A stretch of 64,000 bases of DNA, taken from Anoxybacillus thermarum. GTDB lineage: Bacteria; Bacillota; Bacilli; Bacillales; Anoxybacillaceae. The stretch lies in NCBI RefSeq assembly GCF_000836725.1, contig NZ_JXTH01000005.1:1-64000 (forward strand). The letters are read 5' to 3'. The notes beneath the pieces are model-generated. The model ran no database searches. It saw only the letters and a list, made by a program, of their open reading frames with translations, and was not told the origin of the DNA. This document shows, one piece after another, positions 41,311-49,548 of this stretch. Both the position numbers and the translations under genes were made by a program. Position 1 is the first letter of the stretch; every line of letters begins with the position of its first letter.

Positions 41311-42366
41311 TTATTCCCCTCCGCTCTGCTTCATGACATGAATTGCTTCCGGTTCAAAATGAAGGCCAATTTCGTCTCCAATTTCCGCCTTTTTTGTAGA
41401 GTGGACGAGCCACTCGTTCCCATACGCATCATAGCAACAAAGTTCGTAATGAACACCACGGAATAAAACAGAATCAACGCGCACATGCAATTTACCATGC
41501 TCGATCGTTGTTAATTCTAAATCTTCAGGACGAATGACAATATCTACCCGTTCATTTTTTGCAAAACCGTGATCGACGCACGTAAATTGTTGATTGGCAA
41601 ATTCTACAACAAAATCGTCAATCATCGTTCCGGAAATGATATTTGACTCCCCGATAAAATCAGCAACGAAACGGTTAACAGGCTCGTCATAAATATCTTT
41701 TGGCGTGCCGCGTTGTTCGATTTTTCCTTTATTCAATACAAAAATTTCATCTGACATCGCAAGCGCTTCTTCTTGATCGTGAGTGACGAAAATAAATGTA
41801 ATGCCAAGTCGTCGTTGCAATTCGCGCAACTCATATTGCATTTCTGTTCTCAATTTTAAATCAAGTGCAGAAAGCGGTTCATCCAATAAAAGGACGTCTG
41901 GTTCGTTGACGATCGCGCGGGCGATAGCGACACGTTGCCGTTGTCCTCCTGACATTTCATGAATGGCGCGTTGTTCGTATCCTTCTAGGTTGACAAAACG
42001 AAGCGCTTCTTTTACTTTTCGTTCAATGTCTGCCTTTGGCATTTTTTTTATACGCAAGCCAAAAGCAACGTTTTCAAACACGTTTAAGTGAGGAAAAAGC
42101 GCATAGTCTTGGAACACCGTATTTACTTGCCGTTTATTTGCTGGAACATTGTTTATTCGTTTTTCATGAAAATAAATATCACCTTTCGTAGGTTCGATAA
42201 AACCAGCGATTAAACGAAGAATGGTCGTTTTTCCGCAACCGGATGGACCGAGAAGCGTATAAAATTTGCCGCGCTCGATTTCAAAACTAACATCATCGAG
42301 CACAGGAAGATCATGATCGTATTGTTTTGTCACATGGTCAAAGCGAATAATGACGCGATCGTCCAT
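41311..42366 (-). CDS. potA: Spermidine/putrescine ABC ATPase PotA
   Basis: The 351-residue ATPase has Walker [10 protein letters not shown] (about residue 38), Q-loop [10 protein letters not shown], signature [15 protein letters not shown], Walker [12 protein letters not shown] and the switch His in [11 protein letters not shown]-terminal TOBE domain extends to the end. It is the first gene of potABCD, located 71 bases after gerAC without a clear terminator between. Confidence 0.96.
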   Translation of the reverse strand: MDDRVIIRFDHVTKQYDHDLPVLDDVSFEIERGKFYTLLGPSGCGKTTILRLIAGFIEPTKGDIYFHEKRINNVPANKRQVNTVFQDYALFPHLNVFENVAFGLRIKKMPKADIERKVKEALRFVNLEGYEQRAIHEMSGGQRQRVAIARAIVNEPDVLLLDEPLSALDLKLRTEMQYELRELQRRLGITFIFVTHDQEEALAMSDEIFVLNKGKIEQRGTPKDIYDEPVNRFVADFIGESNIISGTMIDDFVVEFANQQFTCVDHGFAKNERVDIVIRPEDLELTTIEHGKLHVRVDSVLFRGVHYELCCYDAYGNEWLVHSTKKAEIGDEIGLHFEPEAIHVMKQSGGE

Positions 42367-42437
42367 ATTGTTTCTCTCACCTCATTTAGCTATTTTTTAA
42401 ATTCATTATGAACGATCTGTCTGTATTCAGCAACTTT

Positions 42438-43532
42438 TTATTGAAGAACGCCGTAGCTAATAATTTCAACCGTTGGATGAATGTTGATCTTTGCTTTCGC
42501 AAAAGCTTTCGGCCAGCTTTTTTGTTTTTGAAACAGTTTGTATTCGTAAGCGCGGGCATACAAACCAAATCCGACTGGATCGACTTCGTACTTTTGCATT
42601 TTTTTGACGATGCTCTCAAGCTGTTTTTGTATTTCCTTTGCAAGCCATTTCTCGACTTTTTTCTTTTCTTTTTTCATATCGATGTATGTCGTTAACTCCG
42701 TGACGATCACGCCGAGTTTCATATGAACGTCAAAATGGAACGCCCCGTTTCGAAATGACGGTTTATATGAAAAATCACCATGTTCAATCGAAATGCTTAC
42801 GTATTCTTTTTGTTTAGTCAATTCTTTCGTTTGAAACGTAAGCGATGTAGCAGGTTTAACATTTTTTTTCAATATCGCAAAATACGGACTCTCTTTTTGG
42901 GAAAGGCTACCGACATATTTTCGTTGTCGATTAAATAAAGCAATGCCACCTGCTACTAAATCCCCTTTATGCACTTTTAAGATGGGTGCAAATGGAGTTT
43001 GGGCACGATCAAGCGATGAACGCCGAAAATCAAGCATATTGATTTTTGTCGTTTGTTTGTTCGCATGGGCTGTTAATATCACATCGCGAATAGCGACAGA
43101 TAAACGCGGTTTATCGTCAAGACGAACGTACATTAAATCTTTTAACGGACCATCAAAAACGATAAAATTCGCTGTTGTTGAATTTTTCGGATCGCGAAAA
43201 AACACATCCAAATAGGAAAACATGTCGTGATTTTTCGCGAACGTTTTACTGACGATAATGTTTTGCGCTTTTCCACCAACAATTTTTCCAGACGCGAACG
43301 CGTTTGCTTTTGACCGTCCGTTGCGCGGCGTCATTCCAACTGTACGAATGACTTCGTAAATGTTTTTAGATTCTTTATTAAATACAGGGCTAATCGAGTA
43401 AACGAGTAAATTTCCATCTTTTCCTTCATCTAAGCCAACCGTCAATACAAGTGTCAATTCATCGAGCTGTGTTCTTATGCCACATCCGGTAGCTATAAAA
43501 AAACAAAGTATGACATACATACACTTTTTCAT
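42438..43532 (-). CDS. Spore germination protein GerAC family (lipoprotein)
   Basis: The 364-residue protein has a lipoprotein signal ending in FIATGCG (Cys about residue 16) and the Ger(x)C fold (TLVLTVGLDEGKDGNLLVYSISPVF). GerAC-type subunits are lipid-anchored parts of nutrient germinant receptors in the spore inner membrane. The ATG chosen overlaps the gerAB-type stop codon; the longer frame upstream lacks a ribosome site. Third subunit of the receptor operon. Confidence 0.92.
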   Translation of the reverse strand: MKKCMYVILCFFIATGCGIRTQLDELTLVLTVGLDEGKDGNLLVYSISPVFNKESKNIYEVIRTVGMTPRNGRSKANAFASGKIVGGKAQNIIVSKTFAKNHDMFSYLDVFFRDPKNSTTANFIVFDGPLKDLMYVRLDDKPRLSVAIRDVILTAHANKQTTKINMLDFRRSSLDRAQTPFAPILKVHKGDLVAGGIALFNRQRKYVGSLSQKESPYFAILKKNVKPATSLTFQTKELTKQKEYVSISIEHGDFSYKPSFRNGAFHFDVHMKLGVIVTELTTYIDMKKEKKKVEKWLAKEIQKQLESIVKKMQKYEVDPVGFGLYARAYEYKLFQKQKSWPKAFAKAKINIHPTVEIISYGVLQ

Positions 43533-44629
43533 TTCTTTTTCCCTCCTTGAAACCATCGTGCAATGGAGGTGTAAATAAATAAACCGATAGGGAAAAAGTA
43601 GGCTCCCCATAAACCGTATCTTTCCCACCACGATCCCATCATTTGAATATGGGAAAAAGGTGGGGTGTATAAAAAGGAAGTAAAAATAAATATACAAACG
43701 ACAACGAGCAATATGATCGTATGATCCTTTTTTCCAATGAGTTGACTAATGCCAAAAACAGTTGTGAAAATATATGGGATGCCTGTCGTTGACATCACGA
43801 ACAAGTAAAACGATAAAAAAATCACTTCAAACCGTTCGATAAACGAAAATTCGATCGTTTTCAGTAGTGACAACGTCGGCCAAATGAGCGAAGGTATTTC
43901 ATCGGGACTAAAGAAAATAAAACATGTGATTGTAATAAGCAAAAATGTAAAAGCTGAGATGCTGTTGGCGATGACCATCGCTTTCACAGCATGCTTTTTT
44001 TCTTTTAAAAACGGGTAAAACACGAACGCTAATTCAAATCCTAAAAAAGATAAAACCGTCGTTTTCACCGATTGAATAATCGGAGCCCATCCTTCCTTTA
44101 ACATAGGGAGCATATGCAAAATCGTTCCTTTTTGTAACGGCACAGCAATAAGAACTGGCATCCAAAGCGTCAAATAAAAGACAAATTCAGCATAACGTCC
44201 AAGCACACGTGCCCCGTTTCGTGTAATTAAAAAGCCAGGCAGCATAAATAACATCATAATGAGATAGTTTGGTGTGTTCGGTAAAACCCATACTTGTATG
44301 ATGTGAATGGCAGTAAAAATGACGGTAGTTGACGCTAATGAAGCGTAAGCGACAAAAGCGATATGGATGAACGCTCCAAATATACGACCAAAGTAGCGAC
44401 GAGAAAGATCAAAAATCGTATCCTGTTCATGCTTTTCCATCGTTTTTATAATGATCGTACTGGCGATAATCGAAATGATCCAGCCGATGATAATGGATAT
44501 CCATCCGTCTGTATTGGCGAGATCGGCAAGTTGGGTTGGAAGCGATAAAATGCCGATGCCAACTTGTGTACCTGAAATAAGAAAAATATATTGCATCGTT
44601 GTGATTTCGTTAAATTGATATCGTTTCAT
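43529..44629 (-). CDS. Spore germination permease GerAB family
   Basis: The 366-residue protein has ten predicted membrane segments and belongs to the amino-acid-permease-like GerAB group that binds the germinant. The start MKRYQFNEITTMQYIFLISGTQVGIGILSLP is typical. An in-frame GTG nine bases upstream is possible. It directly follows the gerAA-type gene and overlaps the gerAC-type gene. Confidence 0.92.
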   Translation of the reverse strand: MKRYQFNEITTMQYIFLISGTQVGIGILSLPTQLADLANTDGWISIIIGWIISIIASTIIIKTMEKHEQDTIFDLSRRYFGRIFGAFIHIAFVAYASLASTTVIFTAIHIIQVWVLPNTPNYLIMMLFMLPGFLITRNGARVLGRYAEFVFYLTLWMPVLIAVPLQKGTILHMLPMLKEGWAPIIQSVKTTVLSFLGFELAFVFYPFLKEKKHAVKAMVIANSISAFTFLLITITCFIFFSPDEIPSLIWPTLSLLKTIEFSFIERFEVIFLSFYLFVMSTTGIPYIFTTVFGISQLIGKKDHTIILLVVVCIFIFTSFLYTPPFSHIQMMGSWWERYGLWGAYFFPIGLFIYTSIARWFQGGKKK

Positions 44630-44638
44630 ACACACCAC

Positions 44639-46108
44639 TTATTTACGAAATTTTTTTTGTCTCCTTAGTTGTGTTGGGCGGGCAGATAGCGGTCGTGTGC
44701 GCATCATCCAAAGCGGGAAACGCAAAAGTGTATCTTTCCAATCGCGCAATCGTGCAGGAGCAAATGGACTTCCTGCAGGCGTGCCAAGCGACTCTAATGA
44801 AATCAAATGGCCGATAATCAGCATGAACCCGATTACCATGCCGACTAAACCAAACAAAGAAGCAGCAACCATCATTGGAAACCGTAATAAACGAATGGAC
44901 TCGGACATATCTGGGTTCGGAATAATAAACGATGCGATGGCTGTTAAAGAAACGATAACAACCATAATGTTGCTGACGATGCCAGCTTCAACAGCTGCTT
45001 GTCCGATCACGACACCACCAACGATGCCGACCGTTTGACCGATTGGGGCAGGTAGACGCAGCCCCGCTTCACGTAACATTTCAATCGCAAGTTCCATTAA
45101 AATGGCTTCTAAAAGCGGTGGAAGCGGGACGCGTTCGCGCGATTCGCCAACGGTTAACAATAAATTGAGCGGAATAATTTCGTAATGAAACGAAAGGGCT
45201 GCGATGTAAGTAGACGGTAGAAAAATCGCCATGAAAAAAGCAAGCAGGCGCAAAAGCCGCAAAAACGAGGCGATCATCCAACGTGTACTGTAATCATCAA
45301 CGGTTTGGAAAAACGTAATAAACGTCATCGGTCCAATCATCACGCTAGGCGAACGGTCAACAACGATAACGATGCGACCTTGCAGTAAGTTGCTTACTGC
45401 TGCATCTGGCCGTTCCGTCAACAAAAATTGTGGAAACGGTGAAAATGGATTATCTTCAATATGTTGCATCAGTTCCCCGGTATTGATGATCGTATCGACG
45501 TCGATTTGCTCGATGCGATCTTTCAGCTCTTGTACTACCTCGGGGTGAGCAACATCTTCTAAATATAAAATAGAGATGGGCGTATGGCCGCGTCTGCCGA
45601 CCGTCGTTTCTTCAATTTTTAATTGTTGATGTGGCAAATAACGGCGAATTAACGCAATATTTTTTTCGCACGTTTCAATAAATCCTTGGTGTGATCCCTT
45701 CAGAGATGACTCAATTTGCGGTTCTGCGATTGCTCGTTGCGGCCATCCTTGCGTATCCAACAGTAACACGTGGTCATCGCCGTCTAGGAATAGTGCTGTT
45801 TCTCCTTGAAACACCCGTTGAATCACATGTTCCCATTTTGTTGTATATGATTTTGAGCCGATTGGCAGTTGGATATCCGCAATCGTGTGAATTTGCCTCG
45901 TTTCAAATAAAAGTGGATCAATGATGTTATTGTTAATCGAGTTTTTATCAACGAGCGTATTGAAATAAATAAGCAACGCTCGCCTTTTTGGTTCCCCAAT
46001 AAATAGATGGCAATATATGAGATCAGGCGTTTTTGTAAAATAATCACGCAACGTTTGTTCGTTCATATCGAGCGAGTGCGTGACGGTTTGTTGTATTCCG
46101 TTCATCAT
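44639..46108 (-). CDS. Spore germination protein GerAA family
   Basis: The 489-residue protein has a cytoplasmic N-terminal domain (1-240) and four or five C-terminal membrane segments. Signature stretches are GRRGHTPISILYLEDVA, RIVIVVDRSPSVM and ESLGTPAGSPFAPAR. GerAA subunits form the ion channel of germinant receptors. Its ATG overlaps the stop codon of the upstream oxidoreductase gene (ATGA), so expression may be coupled. Confidence 0.93.
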   Translation of the reverse strand: MMNGIQQTVTHSLDMNEQTLRDYFTKTPDLIYCHLFIGEPKRRALLIYFNTLVDKNSINNNIIDPLLFETRQIHTIADIQLPIGSKSYTTKWEHVIQRVFQGETALFLDGDDHVLLLDTQGWPQRAIAEPQIESSLKGSHQGFIETCEKNIALIRRYLPHQQLKIEETTVGRRGHTPISILYLEDVAHPEVVQELKDRIEQIDVDTIINTGELMQHIEDNPFSPFPQFLLTERPDAAVSNLLQGRIVIVVDRSPSVMIGPMTFITFFQTVDDYSTRWMIASFLRLLRLLAFFMAIFLPSTYIAALSFHYEIIPLNLLLTVGESRERVPLPPLLEAILMELAIEMLREAGLRLPAPIGQTVGIVGGVVIGQAAVEAGIVSNIMVVIVSLTAIASFIIPNPDMSESIRLLRFPMMVAASLFGLVGMVIGFMLIIGHLISLESLGTPAGSPFAPARLRDWKDTLLRFPLWMMRTRPLSARPTQLRRQKKFRK

Positions 46109-47619
46109 TCATCCCCTTTAAGCTGTTGAAGTGGTTCGATAGCTGGTCCTTCTAGTACTTTTCCAGTAAAACAGAAGCGTGAACCGTGGCACGGGCAGTC
46201 CCATGACTGCTCACTATTGTTCCACTCAAGCTCGCAACCCATATGCGTACACGTTGTATCGACGACATATAGTGTGCCTTGTTCGTCGCGGTAGGCACCT
46301 GCTCGTTTTCCGTCTACATTGACTACTGCCCCTTCTCCTAGCGATATGTCACGAGGGGTACGAAGGGCGTATTCAACCTTTCCTGTTAAAAAATGTTTAG
46401 CGACATCGATGCCTTCAGTCAACAAATTGTTTAACGAAGGATCAGCAACAAATCGTGAAGGAGCAAATAAATGCGCATAACGATGTTCTTTTTGTAACGC
46501 TAAATCTGTCAAAAGACGAGCAGCGACCATACTTGTCGTCATCCCCCATTTTCGATACCCTGTCGCGACAAGAATGTGCGGAAGACTTTTGCGAATCGGA
46601 CCGATGTATGGAAGATTGTCTAACGTGACGAGATCTTGCGCCGACCAACGATATAGCACATGTGATAGTCCGAACGTATGTTTGCAAAACGATTGTAACG
46701 CTTCATAGTGGTGAATCATGTTGATTCCTTGTCCGACTTTATGCGACTCGCCACCGATTAGAAGAAGCGGTTTGCCGTCCATCGTTGTACAGCGCAGCGA
46801 CCGCTTTGGTTCATTTGCGCTTAAATACATGCCTTGCAATCGTTCGTGAGCTTCGACCGCAATGACGTAAGATCGCTCTGCATGCAAGCGTGCAAAGTAA
46901 AAAGCAGGGTCAAAAAACGGAAAGTGGGTACAAATGACAACAGTGTCACAAGTGATCGTTGCTCCATTTTTCGTTTGTACAATCGGTTGCGTCGTTGTCT
47001 CAATATGTTGTGCAACAGTTTGTTCGTAAAAAGATGCCCCATATTTTACAGCAAGCTCGACTAATGTTTTTATATAATGGAGCGGATGAAATTGCGCTTG
47101 GTTTCGCATCATGACTGCACCTTGGATAGAGAAAGGAAGCGATAGTTGATCGACATATGCCCCGTCGATGCCGAGCGTTTCATACGCTTTCCATTCCGCC
47201 TCAAGCTTATGTAATTGCGTTTCTTCAGTTGTATACACGTATGCATCTTCCAGAGATACGTCGCAATGAATATCGTGTTCTTTTACGATATACAAAATCG
47301 ATTGCAGCGCTTCTTCATTTGCTTCGTAATATTGACGGGCGCTATCTTCACCGAAGTGGGCAATCAGTTCATGATAAATGAGATCATGTTGGGCAGTTAT
47401 TTTTGCGGTTGTATGCCCTGTTGTGCCGTGACATAGCCGGTCTGCTTCGATGACGGCGACACGCGCGCCTTGTTTAGCAAGCAAATAAGCCGTTGTAATG
47501 CCTGTTATTCCTCCACCAATAATCGCTACATCCGTTTCAATCGGTTGTGTCAAAGATGGAAAAGACGGAATTGTTGTTGTTTGTAGCCAATACGATTGAG
47601 ATAACTTTGGTAAAGACAT
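46105..47619 (-). CDS. FAD-dependent oxidoreductase with C-terminal Rieske domain (YhfW-like)
   Basis: The 504-residue protein begins with a DAO-type FAD domain (VAIIGGGITGITTAYLLAKQGARVAVIEAD). It ends with a Rieske [2Fe-2S] domain whose ligands are seen in CTHMGCELEW and CPCHGSRF. It resembles B. subtilis YhfW, whose substrate is unknown. The ATG behind GGAGGAAC is chosen; the frame continues 52 codons upstream without similarity. It overlaps the gerAA-type gene by four bases and lies divergent to the next gene. Confidence 0.9.
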   Translation of the reverse strand: MSLPKLSQSYWLQTTTIPSFPSLTQPIETDVAIIGGGITGITTAYLLAKQGARVAVIEADRLCHGTTGHTTAKITAQHDLIYHELIAHFGEDSARQYYEANEEALQSILYIVKEHDIHCDVSLEDAYVYTTEETQLHKLEAEWKAYETLGIDGAYVDQLSLPFSIQGAVMMRNQAQFHPLHYIKTLVELAVKYGASFYEQTVAQHIETTTQPIVQTKNGATITCDTVVICTHFPFFDPAFYFARLHAERSYVIAVEAHERLQGMYLSANEPKRSLRCTTMDGKPLLLIGGESHKVGQGINMIHHYEALQSFCKHTFGLSHVLYRWSAQDLVTLDNLPYIGPIRKSLPHILVATGYRKWGMTTSMVAARLLTDLALQKEHRYAHLFAPSRFVADPSLNNLLTEGIDVAKHFLTGKVEYALRTPRDISLGEGAVVNVDGKRAGAYRDEQGTLYVVDTTCTHMGCELEWNNSEQSWDCPCHGSRFCFTGKVLEGPAIEPLQQLKGDE

Positions 47620-47759
47620 GTTTTTGTTCCTCCATACCCATGTTTTTCTTAATTTTCCCCAAATCGAAAAGTTTATGATGAACATTTGCAAAGATGATAA
47701 AATGGAAATAGACGAGTATAGAAACGTTTTTATAACATAACGTAAGAGGGAGATTGAAA

Positions 47760-49052
47760 GTGAATAAAGATGCAAACATTCGTTTACAAGATAACGTGGT
47801 GTTAGAACATTATGGGCTTAATGAGTTGCATTTAGAATCAGTTCGTCATTATCGCGAACAATTTGCAAAAGCAAAGCCAAACCATCCATGGAACGGGTTA
47901 GAAACGAAAGATTTTTTATATAAAATTGGGGCATGGGGAAAAATACGAGATACAAACAAAGAAGGGCTCACATTAGCAGGGCTCCTTATGTTCAGCGAAG
48001 AGCGAATGATTACAGAAGTTTTACCACAATACTTTTTAGAATATCGTGAGCATGACGACAATGATATGCATTGGTCAAATCGTTTCACTTCACAAGACGG
48101 AACGTGGTCGGGAAATATTTATGATTTTTATTTTAAAGTGATGAACGAGTTTAAAGATGTATCTACATTTGAAAAAGAAGCTGTGCATGAAGCGCTCATC
48201 AACGCGATTGTCCATGCTGATTACAACGGTCATGGAGGTATTATTGTTGAACGGCAGCGATCATATATACAATTTTCTAATCCTGGGCTTTTCGGCATTC
48301 CTTTAGAACAAGCGTATGGCGGCGGAATTAGCCATTTGCGCAATCCGAATATGTTTAAAATGTTTATTTACATTCAATTTTGTAAACGTGCTGGAGTCGG
48401 TTTAAAAACGATAGAGGCGATTTGCTTACAACAACTTGCTGTTGAGCAATATGATTTTCAAAAACGAACGGTCGTTACATTGCCTATTGTGTCCTTTCCA
48501 GAAAGACACGAACATATAGAGGAGATCGAGGCAGTAAGTGATTGGACGGAAGATGTGCCATTATCGGACTCCGTAAATAAAGATGACAACTTCTATAATA
48601 TCGAAAAAAACTCCATTAATAAAGAGATTAAGTCCATAAATAAAGATGAGAACTCCGTGAATAGTGAGTTGAACTCCGTAAACAAACGGATAAGCTCCAT
48701 AAATAATAAGGAAAGCTCCATAAATAAATACGATAACTCCGTAAATATATCTTTCGACTCCGTAAATAAATCGGATGAGGAAGAAGAAATGAATGTCGAT
48801 CAGGAGCTATGGAACATTGCTGAAATTGCACGTAAGAAAAAAAGGCTTGCACCGACTAAAATGGAAGAAATCATTTTGCAACTATGCGCTCATCGACCGT
48901 TAATGTTAAAACAATTAGCGTATTTATTAGATCGAACGCCAGACGGTTTACGAAACAACTATTTAGGAAAGTTATTAGCAGAAGGAAAAATGAGGTTAAA
49001 GTATCCAGAACAACCAAATCATCCGAAACAAGCATATATGACGAATAAGTAA
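47760..49052 (+). CDS. ATP-binding (RecG-like/HATPase_c_4) protein with ten 7-residue repeats
   Basis: The 430-residue protein matches the C-terminal part of AlbA_2/HATPase_c_4 proteins. It has GLTLAGLLMFSEERMI, GNIYDFYFKVMNEF, EAVHEALINAIVHADYNGHGGIIVE, FSNPGLFGIPLEQAYGGGISHLRNPNM and KRAGVGLKTIEAICLQQ. The usual N-terminal AlbA_2 DNA-binding domain is missing. Residues 270-339 are ten tandem repeats of about seven residues (consensus NSxNKxx). A winged-helix-like end (about 360-430) closes the protein. The GTG start follows AGAGGGAG. The family is often regulatory or mobile-element linked; the role here is unknown. Confidence 0.8.
   Translation: MNKDANIRLQDNVVLEHYGLNELHLESVRHYREQFAKAKPNHPWNGLETKDFLYKIGAWGKIRDTNKEGLTLAGLLMFSEERMITEVLPQYFLEYREHDDNDMHWSNRFTSQDGTWSGNIYDFYFKVMNEFKDVSTFEKEAVHEALINAIVHADYNGHGGIIVERQRSYIQFSNPGLFGIPLEQAYGGGISHLRNPNMFKMFIYIQFCKRAGVGLKTIEAICLQQLAVEQYDFQKRTVVTLPIVSFPERHEHIEEIEAVSDWTEDVPLSDSVNKDDNFYNIEKNSINKEIKSINKDENSVNSELNSVNKRISSINNKESSINKYDNSVNISFDSVNKSDEEEEMNVDQELWNIAEIARKKKRLAPTKMEEIILQLCAHRPLMLKQLAYLLDRTPDGLRNNYLGKLLAEGKMRLKYPEQPNHPKQAYMTNK
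48567..48776 (+). repeat. Ten tandem 21-bp repeats inside a coding region
   Basis: Ten in-frame units of 21 bases occur, most beginning with AACTCCGTAAATAAA or AGCTCCATAAATAAA. They encode DSVNKDD, NFYNIEK, NSINKEI, KSINKDE, NSVNSEL, NSVNKRI, SSINNKE, SSINKYD, NSVNISF and DSVNKSD. The S-[IV]-N core is kept in nine of ten units while flanking codons vary, so the array is old enough to have diverged. Confidence 0.93.
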
Positions 49053-49062
49053 TATTCATGAT

Positions 49063-49088
49063 TTGTTCAATATTTCACAATCTATAAT
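49063..49088 (+). promoter_or_regulatory. Promoter with Rex-like operator before the 75-residue gene
   Basis: TTGTTCAATATTTCACAA (49063-49080) matches 12 of the 14 specified bases of the Rex consensus TTGTGAA-N4-TTCACAA. It lies two bases before a TATAAT -10 element (49083-49088). The -35 region is weak. The layout implies that a repressor bound here would block RNA polymerase. Confidence 0.6.
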
Positions 49089-49142
49089 AGAGAAAAGAAT
49101 GTTACAATGATGGTAACAAAAGAAAAGTTGAGGTGATAAACA

Positions 49143-49370
49143 ATGCTTGTATGCGAATGGAGAAACTTTTCAACAGATGCGGAAACATATACACTAGAGC
49201 TATTTGAAGAAATGATTGGCGATGAATTTGAAGCGATGATGTTTGAAGATGATCAAGAAATTCCTTCTTATATATGGACAGTAAACTATGTTGTCATTGT
49301 CAAACGAAATACGCGCATGTACAACGATATTTCGTTTACGAAAATTCCGCGCAATCCAGTATGTGAGTAA
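49143..49370 (+). CDS. Small conserved-looking protein of unknown function
   Basis: The 75-residue acidic protein (start LVCEWRNFSTDAETYTLELF, end ISFTKIPRNPVCE) has no domain or signal I recognise. It has a good GAGGTGAT ribosome site, its own promoter and its own terminator. A Rex-like operator at the promoter and the position just before adhE hint at expression under high NADH. Beyond that the function is open. Confidence 0.75.
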   Translation: MLVCEWRNFSTDAETYTLELFEEMIGDEFEAMMFEDDQEIPSYIWTVNYVVIVKRNTRMYNDISFTKIPRNPVCE

Positions 49371-49400
49371 CCGCCTTCTTTATGAAGAAGCGGTTCTCTT
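49371..49400 (+). terminator. Terminator after the 75-residue gene
   Basis: An inverted repeat (CCGCCTTCTT with AAGAAGCGG, one bulged base) follows the stop codon and ends in TTCTCTT. Confidence 0.65.
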
Positions 49401-49411
49401 ATAAAACATAA

Positions 49412-49526
49412 TTGCTCAATATTTCACAAAGTTGACACACACGAACGAAATTCCTTTCGCTATAATGAAAATGTGAAAACAATCACAATTTTATTTTTTT
49501 CAATTTACTTGTGAAAAATTTCACAA
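49412..49526 (+). promoter_or_regulatory. adhE control region with three Rex-like sites
   Basis: A perfect 18-base palindrome TTGTGAAAAATTTCACAA (49509-49526) fits the Rex operator at all specified positions. ATGTGAAAACAATCACAA (49471-49488) matches 12 of 14, and TTGCTCAATATTTCACAA (49412-49429) matches 11 of 14. The middle site also reads as TGTGA-N6-TCACA, the Fnr/ArcR pattern. TATAAT is at 49461-49466; TTGACA at 49432-49437 is 23 bases away, too far for a normal promoter. Two sites lie downstream of the -10 box, suiting repression. Confidence 0.75.
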
Positions 49527-49548
49527 GAACAATATAGGAGGGTCTTAT

